Part shown: positions 7,374-14,017 of the stretch, one piece after another | Layout of the letters: every line of letters begins with the position of its first letter | Position numbering within the stretch: position 1 is the first letter of the stretch | DNA from: Firmicutes bacterium UBA1764 | GTDB taxonomy: Bacteria > Bacillota > Clostridia > Peptostreptococcales > Anaerovoracaceae | Assembly (NCBI GenBank): GCA_002315535.1 | Contig: DCHA01000042.1 | Coordinates: forward strand, 2,087-17,183 | Reading direction: 5' to 3' | Length of the DNA: 15,097 bases | Made by a program: the position numbers and the translations under genes | Notes under the pieces: model-generated | Seen by the model: the letters and a program-made list of their open reading frames with translations, nothing else | What the model was told of the DNA's origin: nothing | The model's database searches: none

Positions 7374-7853
7374 ATGGCAGATTTTACACATTTTAATGAC
7401 CAGGGAAGAGCAAAGATGGTTGACGTTGGAGAAAAACCGGATACGCAGCGTGAGGCTGTTGCCGCAGGTCGCGTTCTTGTAAACGACGAATGCTTTAATC
7501 TGATAAAAAGCGGCGGAATGAAGAAGGGCGATGTCCTGACTGTTGCGCAGGTCGCAGGCATCATGGGTGCAAAGAAGACTTCGGAAATTATTCCTATGTG
7601 CCATCCTGTTTTTGTGAACGGAATTAATCTTGAGCTGAGCCTTGATGAGGAAAGAAAGTCAGTTGAGCTTACGGCCTATGTCAGCTGCGACGGGAAGACC
7701 GGAGTTGAGATGGAGGCACTTACCGCGGTAAGTGTTGCCTGCCTTACTGTATATGATATGTGCAAGGCTGTACAAAAGGACATGGTAATTTCAGATATCA
7801 GACTTCTGAAAAAAAGTGGCGGAGTCCATGGCGATTTCGTTCGCACAGAGTAG
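7374..7853 (+). CDS. moaC: Cyclic pyranopterin monophosphate synthase MoaC
   Basis: MoaC rearranges the MoaA product to cyclic pyranopterin monophosphate. At 159 residues it has the normal length for this single-domain hexameric enzyme. Diagnostic stretches are VDVGEKPDTQREAVA (16-30), IPMCHPV (73-79), GKTGVEMEALTAVS (107-120), DMCKA (128-132) and KSGGVHGDF (147-155). The catalytic lysines and aspartate of the family fall at K51, D128 and K131, matching the E. coli numbering by eye. AGGTGG (7362-7367) precedes the ATG by 6 nt. Only 2 nt separate it from the moaA stop, and moaE follows after 12 nt. Confidence 0.96.
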   Translation: MADFTHFNDQGRAKMVDVGEKPDTQREAVAAGRVLVNDECFNLIKSGGMKKGDVLTVAQVAGIMGAKKTSEIIPMCHPVFVNGINLELSLDEERKSVELTAYVSCDGKTGVEMEALTAVSVACLTVYDMCKAVQKDMVISDIRLLKKSGGVHGDFVRTE

Positions 7854-7865
7854 AGAGGTTTTATT

Positions 7866-8243
7866 GTGATTGATATTAATGTATGGCTAAAGGAAGCTAA
7901 ATCAGAGGCAGATGCAAAGGGCTGCGGAATGTACCTCATTCACAATGGAGTAGTTCGTGATACTGCCAAGAGGCAGGTAAGAGAGGGTATCGAGTCTGCA
8001 CAAATTAAGGCGATGGATTTCAGCTATGATCAGGAAAAGCTTGATGCTGCTTTAGCTCGCGCCAAAGCTATGGATGGCATAAAGTATGTCAAGGCCTGGC
8101 TAAACACAGGGCATCTTAATGCCGGAGACGATATCATGTATATCATTGTTGGTGGCGATATCAGGCCCCGCGTAATAGAATGCTTGGAGTCACTGCTTTC
8201 AGAAATAAAAACAGAATGTGTAGCGGAAAAGGAAAGAGATTAA
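7866..8243 (+). CDS. moaE: Molybdopterin synthase catalytic subunit MoaE
   Basis: MoaE is the large subunit of molybdopterin synthase. It transfers sulfur from the thiocarboxylated C-terminus of MoaD to cyclic pyranopterin monophosphate. This is a short, divergent member (125 residues, GTG start, GAGAGG site a few bases upstream). Family features are a HNGVVRD turn (26-32) in place of the usual FVGxVR, a VKAWLNTGHLNAGDDI stretch (75-90) corresponding to the HRxGxLxxGE region, and a C-terminal basic tail. Two lysines seven residues apart (K115, K122) fit the spacing of the catalytic K119/K126 pair of E. coli MoaE. The usual tryptophan in the tail is missing. No moaD lies in the window, so its partner must be elsewhere. 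It is the last gene of the operon, before a strong terminator. Confidence 0.75.
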   Translation: MIDINVWLKEAKSEADAKGCGMYLIHNGVVRDTAKRQVREGIESAQIKAMDFSYDQEKLDAALARAKAMDGIKYVKAWLNTGHLNAGDDIMYIIVGGDIRPRVIECLESLLSEIKTECVAEKERD

Positions 8244-8267
8244 AAAGAAGCAGGAAATAATGATAAT

Positions 8268-8328
8268 GCTCCCGGCTCAGATATGCACGCGGAATACCGG
8301 ATACATATCTGAGCCGGGAGCTTTTTTT
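8268..8328 (+). terminator. Strong intrinsic terminator of the tup-moa operon
   Basis: An 18-bp perfect stem (8268-8285 with 8304-8321; GCTCCCGGCTCAGATATG in the left arm) closes an 18-nt loop and is followed by seven T (8322-8328). It lies 25 nt after the moaE stop. Confidence 0.93.
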
Positions 8329-8464
8329 ATTGGAGTAAAAGGTTTCTATCCATTTACAATATACGAATAATTATTTTTATGTTGTGTGCAGCTAATATGA
8401 TCATGCGTTTCACACAAAGCTAGCACATCTGAAACACCTCCAAACGTGAATTGCTTATAACATG

Positions 8465-8483
8465 ATTCATGATTCACTATTCA
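8465..8483 (+). repeat. 19-bp motif, copy 1 (upstream of the TetR-type gene)
   Basis: ATTCATGATTCACTATTCA here differs at one position from the copy at 9334-9352 in front of the symporter operon. Two nearly identical 19-bp sequences in the two promoter regions flanking a regulator gene suggest a shared operator. Confidence 0.7.
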
Positions 8484-8505
8484 TGTTTCTAAAATAACAT
8501 GAATA
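8478..8505. promoter_or_regulatory. Palindrome upstream of the TetR-type gene, candidate operator
   Basis: Perfect 10-bp arms TATTCATGTT and AACATGAATA are separated by 8 nt (8488-8495). A second palindrome, ACATGA-N8-TCATGT (8497-8516), reuses the right arm with the same 8-nt spacing. A further AACATGA lies at 8459-8465. This regular half-site array suits binding of one or more TetR-family dimers and hence autoregulation. Confidence 0.6.
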
Positions 8506-8631
8506 AACACTCATGTCAACATATATTAAAAAAAGATAATAGTGTTTTTTTGTATAAAATATGATAAACTTGACTGATGAAATGCCATTCATGTTTAAGA
8601 TGGGTGCAATTCAGTTTAGAGGAGTCATCGT

Positions 8632-9213
8632 ATGGTAAGACCAAAAACTCAAAGAGGAATTGACACAAAGGAAAGAATTATCAGGGCTGCTGCAAACGTC
8701 TTTTATCAAAAAGGCTATTACGGCGGTTCCATTTCAGATATTGCAAATGAAGCCGGCGTTGCAAACGGTACATTTTATATTTATTTTGACAGTAAACTTG
8801 ATCTGTATAAGTATCTTCTTTCCGAATACGGTAAGCGGATCAGAGCGAATTCCAGTATTGCCATACAGAATGCAGCAAACAGAAAAGAGGCTGAAAGGCT
8901 TGGAATTAAAAGCTTCTTCGAGTATGTATTAAAGGATCAGAGTATATTTAATATCATTTGGGAATCTCTGTATATAGATAAAAATCTGTTTGATGAGTTC
9001 TACAGTACCTTTGCCGAGTCATATGCTCAGCAGCTGAAAAAGGCTCAAAAAAAAGGTGAAGTTTCCAACATTGATCCAAAGGTATTAAGCTATGTACTTA
9101 TTGGTATAACAAACTTTGTTGCTTTAAACAGTATTGTATTAAAGCAGGAAAAGAATACTACTCATATTGTAAATGAGGTAATGAAAGTTCTTGAAAACGG
9201 AATGTTTGAATAG
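8632..9213 (+). CDS. TetR/AcrR-family transcriptional regulator
   Basis: This DNA-binding regulator has 193 residues, the usual length for the family. The N-terminal helix-turn-helix covers about residues 12-60, with TKERIIRAAANVFYQKGY (12-29), SISDIANEAGVANGTFYIYF (33-52) and the following KLDLYKYLL. The rest (about 70-190) is a helical ligand-binding and dimerisation domain with no recognisable ligand signature. Members near acyl-CoA genes often sense acyl-CoA, but that is inference here. A GAGGAG site precedes the ATG. It is transcribed in the same direction as the symporter-ligase operon but separated from it by its own strong terminator. Palindromes and a shared 19-bp motif in both flanking intergenic regions make it the likely regulator of itself and of that operon. 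Confidence 0.92.
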   Translation: MVRPKTQRGIDTKERIIRAAANVFYQKGYYGGSISDIANEAGVANGTFYIYFDSKLDLYKYLLSEYGKRIRANSSIAIQNAANRKEAERLGIKSFFEYVLKDQSIFNIIWESLYIDKNLFDEFYSTFAESYAQQLKKAQKKGEVSNIDPKVLSYVLIGITNFVALNSIVLKQEKNTTHIVNEVMKVLENGMFE

Positions 9214-9254
9214 AAAACGAAAAGCACTGCCCATTCAGTGCTTTTCGTTTTTTT
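9214..9254 (+). terminator. Intrinsic terminator of the TetR-type gene
   Basis: A 16-bp perfect stem (9214-9229 with 9236-9251; AAAACGAAAAGCACTG left arm) closes a 6-nt loop. The T run continues to 9254. It begins directly after the stop codon, so the regulator is probably a single-gene transcript. Confidence 0.93.
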
Positions 9255-9256
9255 GC

Positions 9257-9285
9257 TTGACAAATAATAAAAAATACTGTACCTT
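9257..9285 (+). promoter_or_regulatory. Candidate promoter of the symporter-ligase-hydratase operon
   Basis: A perfect TTGACA (9257-9262) is followed at 17 nt by TACCTT (9280-9285), a weak -10 box. A weak promoter with a perfect dyad right after its predicted start would suit a repressible or inducible operon. Confidence 0.5.
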
Positions 9286-9296
9286 TATGGTATCAG

Positions 9297-9318
9297 AAGG
9301 TGAATGCTGATTCACCTT
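9297..9318. promoter_or_regulatory. Short-loop dyad in the operon leader, candidate operator
   Basis: AAGGTGAAT (9297-9305) and ATTCACCTT (9310-9318) are perfect 9-bp arms around a GCTG loop, placed just downstream of the predicted transcription start. The core GATTCAC recurs in the 19-bp motif upstream of the regulator gene. It could act as an operator or as an RNA hairpin. Confidence 0.5.
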
Positions 9319-9333
9319 TCATAAATCTCTCGT

Positions 9334-9352
9334 ATTCATTATTCACTATTCA
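9334..9352 (+). repeat. 19-bp motif, copy 2 (upstream of the symporter operon)
   Basis: ATTCATTATTCACTATTCA matches copy 1 (8465-8483) at 18 of 19 positions. It lies between the candidate promoter and the first gene of the operon. Confidence 0.7.
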
Positions 9353-9400
9353 GTAAGCTATATCATCGCTTTTTCTTGTTGTTTGATAAGGAGACAAATA

Positions 9401-9841
9401 ATGAATATCAAAAACAAAGAAACCCCTATCTGGGTTTTGATTGCAATTCTTTGGGTTGTGATTATCTTCTTGGGGACAAAGGGTCATTTCGTAATAGGGA
9501 TGTGCCTAGGAGTTCTCTTAATGTTCTTGCATATGCTTCTTGGCGTAGCAAAGAATGGCGTTGTTTCTAAAAAATTCTTATTTTACCCAATGATTATCTG
9601 GGCAGTTCTGTGGCTTGTAAGCTTTATCCTTTCAGGATATTGGGGAACAATGTTTGATGGTGTTATGCCTTCATTTACAATTTTAGGCTTCCATCCATCA
9701 TTTGCTCCAACCGTATTCCTTTATTGGCTTGGTGGACAGCTGACATTAAACCTTGGCCTTTATCTTTTACCGGATGAATGGCTTTCTGATGCAGAATGGA
9801 AAGAATTCTGTGATAAAGCTCATGCTTTAAAGAATAAGTAA
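9401..9841 (+). CDS. Small integral membrane protein, probable partner of the adjacent symporter
   Basis: The protein has 146 residues and four likely membrane helices, at about 9-25, 30-50, 60-78 and 101-122. A short charged cytoplasmic tail (about 124-146) carries DEWLSDAEWKEF. I do not recognise a named family with certainty. Several sodium:solute symporters are encoded next to a small membrane protein (YhdT with PanF, DUF4212 with acetate-type carriers), and this gene sits in exactly that position, 14 nt before the symporter start. It is longer than YhdT, so it may be a distinct accessory type. The ATG at 9401 is preferred over the in-frame ATG at 9383 because AAGGAGA lies just before it. 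It is the first gene of the operon. Confidence 0.75.
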   Translation: MNIKNKETPIWVLIAILWVVIIFLGTKGHFVIGMCLGVLLMFLHMLLGVAKNGVVSKKFLFYPMIIWAVLWLVSFILSGYWGTMFDGVMPSFTILGFHPSFAPTVFLYWLGGQLTLNLGLYLLPDEWLSDAEWKEFCDKAHALKNK

Positions 9842-9855
9842 AGGGGGATTAAAAA

Positions 9856-11358
9856 ATGTCAACAGGCACAATCGCACTTATTTTAAGTTTCTCTATTGCA
9901 ATGGTTGTAGTTTCTTTCCTCATTGGTATTTGGGCAAAGAAAAAAGCTACTAGTGCACAAGCATATTTTGGTGCTACCGGTATGTTTGGTCCGGTTGCAG
10001 TAGGTCTTTCATCAATGGCCGGTATTGCATCAGCATTTGCTATCGTAGGCGTTCCGGGAATAATTTATTCAACAGGAAATCCGATGACATTTTGGATGCT
10101 CTCCGGCGCTGCATTTGCAATGAGCTACATTATTCTTGGTAAAAGAATGAGAGCTATGGCTGAAGTTGCTCCTATTTCATCACTTGGTGATGTTTGCGAT
10201 GTTCGTTTCAATAACAATAAGCTTATCAAGGCTTGCATGTCTATTATCATTTGCCTTGGTTGCGTTGGTTATCTTGCTGCACAGATTTCCGCAGGCTCAG
10301 CTCTTATTGCAAACCTTGTTAATATTAAGCCAATTGTTGCTGGCTTAATAATATTCGGTCTCTTAACCGTATATACAGCACTTTCCGGTGAAGTTGGCGG
10401 ACTTCTTTCCCAGGCTTTCCAGGGTGCTATCATGGTATTTGCAGGTTTAGTATTAATTATCGCTTTCTTTGCTGTAACAGGCGGATTTGGCGGTGTTCTT
10501 GAAGCTGTTGCAGCTAACCCGACAGTAACAGGAGCTACAAACGGTGTTACAAAGGAATTTAATCCAAATCTCCTAGGCGCTTGGGGAACATATCCGGGCG
10601 GTATTTCACTCACATGGATGCTTATTCCAATCCTTGGTTGTGTAGGTCAGCCACAGGTTCTTACAAGAATGTATGCAGTTAAGAATCCTAAAGATCTCCC
10701 TAAGGCAGGTCTTGTAACTGCTATTACTCATACAATCGTTGGATTCCTTGCTGTTTGTGCAGCATACGGTGCTATGTATCTTGTAGCAACAGGTAAGATT
10801 GAGCCACTTGCTAAGGCTGATACAGCAATTTATGCATTTGCTGATTATCTTGGAATCTGGGCACAGCTTCTTGTATACGCTGCAGTTCTTGCAGCTGCTC
10901 TTTCTTCAGCAAGTATGTTCTTAACATCATCCGCTACACTCCTTTCAAAGGACCTCACAAGTGCTGTTGGTATTAAGATTGCTCCGGAAAAGCAGATTGG
11001 CGTAACAAGAGTCTTTATGTTTATTCTTGGTGCTATTGCTATCGTTGTTTCAATTTATAGCTCAGAAATGGTTGCTCTCCTTGGAACATTCGGCTGGGGT
11101 ACACTTGTAAGCGGTACATTCCCTGTATTTGTTGTAGGACTTCTTTGGAAGCGTTGCAATGAAACAGGAACACTCGTTGGTGTTGCATATTCTCTGATTT
11201 TCAACATCCTTCCACTCGTAACAAGCTTCAAGTATCCTTCTACACTTCCTGCATACTTCATAACATCTGCAATTGCAGTTGCTCTTACTGTAATTGTTTC
11301 TCTTATTACAAAGAAGCCTGAACTTAACAAGGAAACAGAACTTGTTATGGATCTGTAG
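9856..11358 (+). CDS. Sodium:solute symporter (SSS) family transporter
   Basis: This is a polytopic membrane carrier of 500 residues with about 13 hydrophobic segments, the standard length of the SSS/SLC5 family (PutP, PanF, ActP). The family signature is visible as YTALSGEVGGLLSQAFQGAI (173-192). GQPQVLTRMYAVKNPKDL (264-281) and the sodium-site helix LSSASMFLTSSATLLSKDL (349-367) are also present. It would take up a solute with sodium. The solute is not readable from sequence; the acyl-CoA synthetase gene downstream suggests a carboxylate. A GGGGG site lies 8 nt before the ATG. The gene is followed by a 71-nt gap with two competing hairpins before the ligase gene. Confidence 0.92.
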   Translation: MSTGTIALILSFSIAMVVVSFLIGIWAKKKATSAQAYFGATGMFGPVAVGLSSMAGIASAFAIVGVPGIIYSTGNPMTFWMLSGAAFAMSYIILGKRMRAMAEVAPISSLGDVCDVRFNNNKLIKACMSIIICLGCVGYLAAQISAGSALIANLVNIKPIVAGLIIFGLLTVYTALSGEVGGLLSQAFQGAIMVFAGLVLIIAFFAVTGGFGGVLEAVAANPTVTGATNGVTKEFNPNLLGAWGTYPGGISLTWMLIPILGCVGQPQVLTRMYAVKNPKDLPKAGLVTAITHTIVGFLAVCAAYGAMYLVATGKIEPLAKADTAIYAFADYLGIWAQLLVYAAVLAAALSSASMFLTSSATLLSKDLTSAVGIKIAPEKQIGVTRVFMFILGAIAIVVSIYSSEMVALLGTFGWGTLVSGTFPVFVVGLLWKRCNETGTLVGVAYSLIFNILPLVTSFKYPSTLPAYFITSAIAVALTVIVSLITKKPELNKETELVMDL

Positions 11359-11380
11359 AATCTAGTTGTTATTGCAAAAC

Positions 11381-11420
11381 TGGGGCTGCATTTGCAGCCC
11401 CAAAGAAAAATGATTTGGGG
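11381..11420 (+). promoter_or_regulatory. Two mutually exclusive hairpins before the ligase ribosome binding site
   Basis: Hairpin 1 is TGGGGCTGC (11381-11389) with GCAGCCCCA (11394-11402) over an ATTT loop. Hairpin 2 is CCCCAAA (11398-11404) with TTTGGGG (11414-11420) over a 9-nt loop. They share 11398-11402 and cannot form together. Hairpin 2 buries the GGGGG ribosome binding site (11417-11421) of the ligase gene; hairpin 1, which is stronger, frees it. Hairpin 1 has no T run, so it is not an ordinary terminator. Confidence 0.5.
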
Positions 11421-11429
11421 GAAAATGAT

Positions 11430-12992
11430 ATGAATAATGGTTGGTTAGGAAACTATTCCTATTTTAGAGCAAGATTAAGCGGCGACAGTGTTGCTGTTGT
11501 TGATCTTGATTCTAATACCAAATATACATATGCGGATCTTGATAAAAGAGCAAATATGCTTGCTAATGCTCTCAAAAATAAATATGACATAAAAAAGGGT
11601 GACAGAGTTGCTTTCATCAGCAGAAATCGTATTGAACTGATTGATGCATATTTTGCTACAGGTAAGGTCGGAGCAATATTGGTTCCTTATAATGCAAGAC
11701 TTTCAGTTGAGGAATTTACTCAGCTTATGACCAACGAGCAGCCTAAGATTCTCTTTTATGAATCAGTAAGTGCTGCAACAGTTGAAAAGCTCGAAGCTGC
11801 AAACGTTGTTCCAAAGTTTATTGCTCTTGATGAAAATGAAAATTCATTAAATCATGATACTTATGCTGACATCGTTGCAAACGGCGATGCTACTGCAGCA
11901 TCATGTCCGGAACTCGATATGGATGATATTCATCTTATTATTCATACGGGTGGTACAACAGGGTTGCCAAAGGGTGGGCTTCTTTCCCACAAGTGCGAGA
12001 TTTTCAACTCATTTAGTGAAATCTGTACATGGGGACTTCGCTATGACGATAAGGCTCTTATTCTTCTTCCGATGTTCCACACTGGTGGATGGAATCTGTT
12101 AACACTTCCTATGCTTCATGCCGGCGGAACAATTTATATTAACAGACAGTTTGATCCAAAGCTTACTCTTGAAATCGTTCAGAAGGAAAAGCTTACGTAC
12201 TTATTTGGTGCTGCAACAATTTTCCGTATGATAGTTGAACGTCCGGAATGGGAAACAGCTGATATGTCCAGCCTTCGTTGGGTAATGTCCGGAGCGGCTC
12301 CATGTCCTGTTCAGCTTATGCAGCAGTTCTGGGACAAGAACATCAAGTTCATCACAGGTTATGGAATGACAGAGGCCGGTCCAAACAACCTCTCGGCTAC
12401 ACCTCAGTTCATGACACAAGAACTAGTTCAGTCCAAGTATGCATCTGTCGGTAAGCCATTCTATCTTACATTAGCAAAGATTGTGGATGACAATGGGGAT
12501 GAAGTGACCGGCCCGAATCAGTCCGGAGAACTCCTTTGGAGCGGTCCGCAGATTTTCAGCGGATACTACGGTAATAAGGAAGAAACAGAAAAAACACTGG
12601 TTGATGGATGGGTTCACAGCGGTGATATGGCTATTTATGACGAGGATGGATATTACTATATCGTAGGCCGTAAGAAGAACATGTATATTAGCGGTGGCGA
12701 AAACGTATTCCCACCTGAAGTTGAAACTGCAATCTATGAAGTCGAGGCTGTACGTGAAGTATGTGTAATTGGTGTTCCTGATGAAAAGTGGGGCGAAGTA
12801 GGCAAGGCTGTTGTTTCAATTAAGCCAGGTATGAGCCTTACCAAGGATGAACTCCTTACAGCGCTTAACGGAAAGCTCGCACGCTATAAGATTCCAAAGT
12901 ATGTGACATTTGTTGAAGATGTACCAAAGAACAGTGTTGGAAAGATTGTTGTAAATCAGGTTCAGAAAATATACGGGGAGGCTAACGACTAG
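11430..12992 (+). CDS. AMP-forming acyl-CoA synthetase (ANL superfamily)
   Basis: This cytoplasmic ligase of 520 residues activates a carboxylic acid with ATP and CoA, releasing AMP and PPi. Family motifs in order are the phosphate loop HTGGTTGLPKGG (172-183), GYGMTEAGP (310-318), the hinge region SGDMAIYDEDGYYYIVGRKK (397-416), SGGENVFPPEVE (421-432), and the C-terminal catalytic lysine K505 in PKNSVGKIV. All key residues are present, so it should be active. Length and motifs fit the fatty or aromatic acyl-CoA ligase branch; the exact acid cannot be read. The ATG at 11430 is chosen because GGGGG lies 8 nt upstream; a TTG at 11415 lies within the paired leader. The stop is 2 nt before the KAS III-like gene. 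Confidence 0.92.
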   Translation: MNNGWLGNYSYFRARLSGDSVAVVDLDSNTKYTYADLDKRANMLANALKNKYDIKKGDRVAFISRNRIELIDAYFATGKVGAILVPYNARLSVEEFTQLMTNEQPKILFYESVSAATVEKLEAANVVPKFIALDENENSLNHDTYADIVANGDATAASCPELDMDDIHLIIHTGGTTGLPKGGLLSHKCEIFNSFSEICTWGLRYDDKALILLPMFHTGGWNLLTLPMLHAGGTIYINRQFDPKLTLEIVQKEKLTYLFGAATIFRMIVERPEWETADMSSLRWVMSGAAPCPVQLMQQFWDKNIKFITGYGMTEAGPNNLSATPQFMTQELVQSKYASVGKPFYLTLAKIVDDNGDEVTGPNQSGELLWSGPQIFSGYYGNKEETEKTLVDGWVHSGDMAIYDEDGYYYIVGRKKNMYISGGENVFPPEVETAIYEVEAVREVCVIGVPDEKWGEVGKAVVSIKPGMSLTKDELLTALNGKLARYKIPKYVTFVEDVPKNSVGKIVVNQVQKIYGEAND

Positions 12993-12994
12993 TT

Positions 12995-14017
12995 ATGTAT
13001 GAAAATCACAACGTAGGCATCAAGTGCATTGGTGCATATGTTCCCGAAGGAATACATGATGCTAAGTATATCAGTGAAGCTTCCGGTATCCCTGAAGAAG
13101 TTGTTCGCGACAAATTCGGGATAAAACTTGTTCACAAGGCCGGCCCTGAAGAATCTGTATCCGATATGGGAACAAAAGCTGCACTCAGAGCTCTTGAAGC
13201 AGGCGGAGTTGATCCGCTTGAGCTTGATATGGTTGTATATTGCGGAAGCGAATACAAGGACTATTATCTGTTCAACTGTGCAGCAAGAATTAAATATAAT
13301 ATTAAAGCTGATAACGCTGAATCATTTGAGATTCACAATTTGTGTTCTGCAGGCGTATATTCATTAAAAATTCTCAAGTCAATGATGCTTGTTGACGAGA
13401 GATTAAAGAAGGTATTAGTTGTATCTTCTTCTAAAGAGGGAGATCTTATCAATTATAAGGACAGTGACAGCCGTTTTATGTTTAACTTTGGCGATGGGGC
13501 CGCTGCTTGGATTCTCGAGAGGGATCTGGGTAAAAATGTTATTCTTGAAACTGCAATGATTGTTGACGGTCAATTTGCAACGGATGTATCAACACCCGGA
13601 ATCGGATGTGTCAATTTTAACAACTTTGATAACATGGCTTGGGAAGACAGATTCCTAAGAGTTCGTGATGTAAAGGATATGAAGTTAAGACTCGATCCTA
13701 TTACGCTTGGGAACTTTTATAAAGCTATGGATCTCGCCGTTGAAAGAAGCGGCTATAAGCCGGCTGATGTTGGTTATGTTGCTCCTATTCATATGAAGAA
13801 GTCTATGCTTGACGGCATACTTGAGCACTTTGAGCTTACAGATGACAACACATTCCTTCTTGTAGATTATGGCCATGTTCAGTCTGCTGACTGTTTCATA
13901 TCTATGATGGAAGGTGAGCAACGCGGAAAGCTTAAGGATGGAGATATTGTAGTAACAGTATCTGCAGGAACAGGCTATACATGGGCGTCTACTATTATTA
14001 AATGGGGTCCGCTGTAA
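12995..14017 (+). CDS. KAS III-like (thiolase-fold) enzyme with a Cys-His-His catalytic set
   Basis: The protein has 340 residues, the usual length for ketoacyl-ACP synthase III and HMG-CoA-synthase-like enzymes. The nucleophile region is IHNLCSAGVYSL (C117), the family glycine loop is FNFGDGAAAWILER (163-176), and the second catalytic residue is H266 in APIHMKKSM. The third position, normally Asn in a YGNTSAAS-like stretch, reads DYGHVQSAD here, giving His294. Typical KAS III enzymes use Cys-His-Asn; altered triads occur in acyl-transferring or non-decarboxylating relatives. The protein may condense, cleave or transfer acyl groups on CoA rather than start fatty acid synthesis. No ACP, FabD or ketoreductase gene is near. 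GGGGAGG lies 13 nt before the ATG, rather far. The stop overlaps the next start by one base (TAATG). Confidence 0.83.
   Translation: MYENHNVGIKCIGAYVPEGIHDAKYISEASGIPEEVVRDKFGIKLVHKAGPEESVSDMGTKAALRALEAGGVDPLELDMVVYCGSEYKDYYLFNCAARIKYNIKADNAESFEIHNLCSAGVYSLKILKSMMLVDERLKKVLVVSSSKEGDLINYKDSDSRFMFNFGDGAAAWILERDLGKNVILETAMIVDGQFATDVSTPGIGCVNFNNFDNMAWEDRFLRVRDVKDMKLRLDPITLGNFYKAMDLAVERSGYKPADVGYVAPIHMKKSMLDGILEHFELTDDNTFLLVDYGHVQSADCFISMMEGEQRGKLKDGDIVVTVSAGTGYTWASTIIKWGPL

Larger units (their letters stand above)
8329..8631. promoter_or_regulatory. AT-rich regulatory region upstream of the TetR-type gene
   Basis: I see no gene in this stretch of about 300 nt. It holds a TTGTGTG/CACACAA dyad (8382-8417) around ATGATCAT, and a cluster of TCATG/CATGA half sites (8459-8516). 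A further ATTCATGTTT copy (8588-8597) lies close to the regulator start, repeating part of the upstream palindrome. I could not place a convincing promoter: TATGAT at 8560-8565 is a possible -10 box without a good -35 box. Confidence 0.55.

Noticed and set aside
8354..8404. Small minus-strand ORF of 16 codons in the regulator leader
   Set aside because: No ribosome binding site at a proper distance; the nearby GGAGGTG leads only to an ATG with a stop two codons later.
11381..11402. Terminator between the symporter and ligase genes
   Set aside because: The stem is strong but is followed by AAGAAAAATG rather than a T run, so termination is unlikely.
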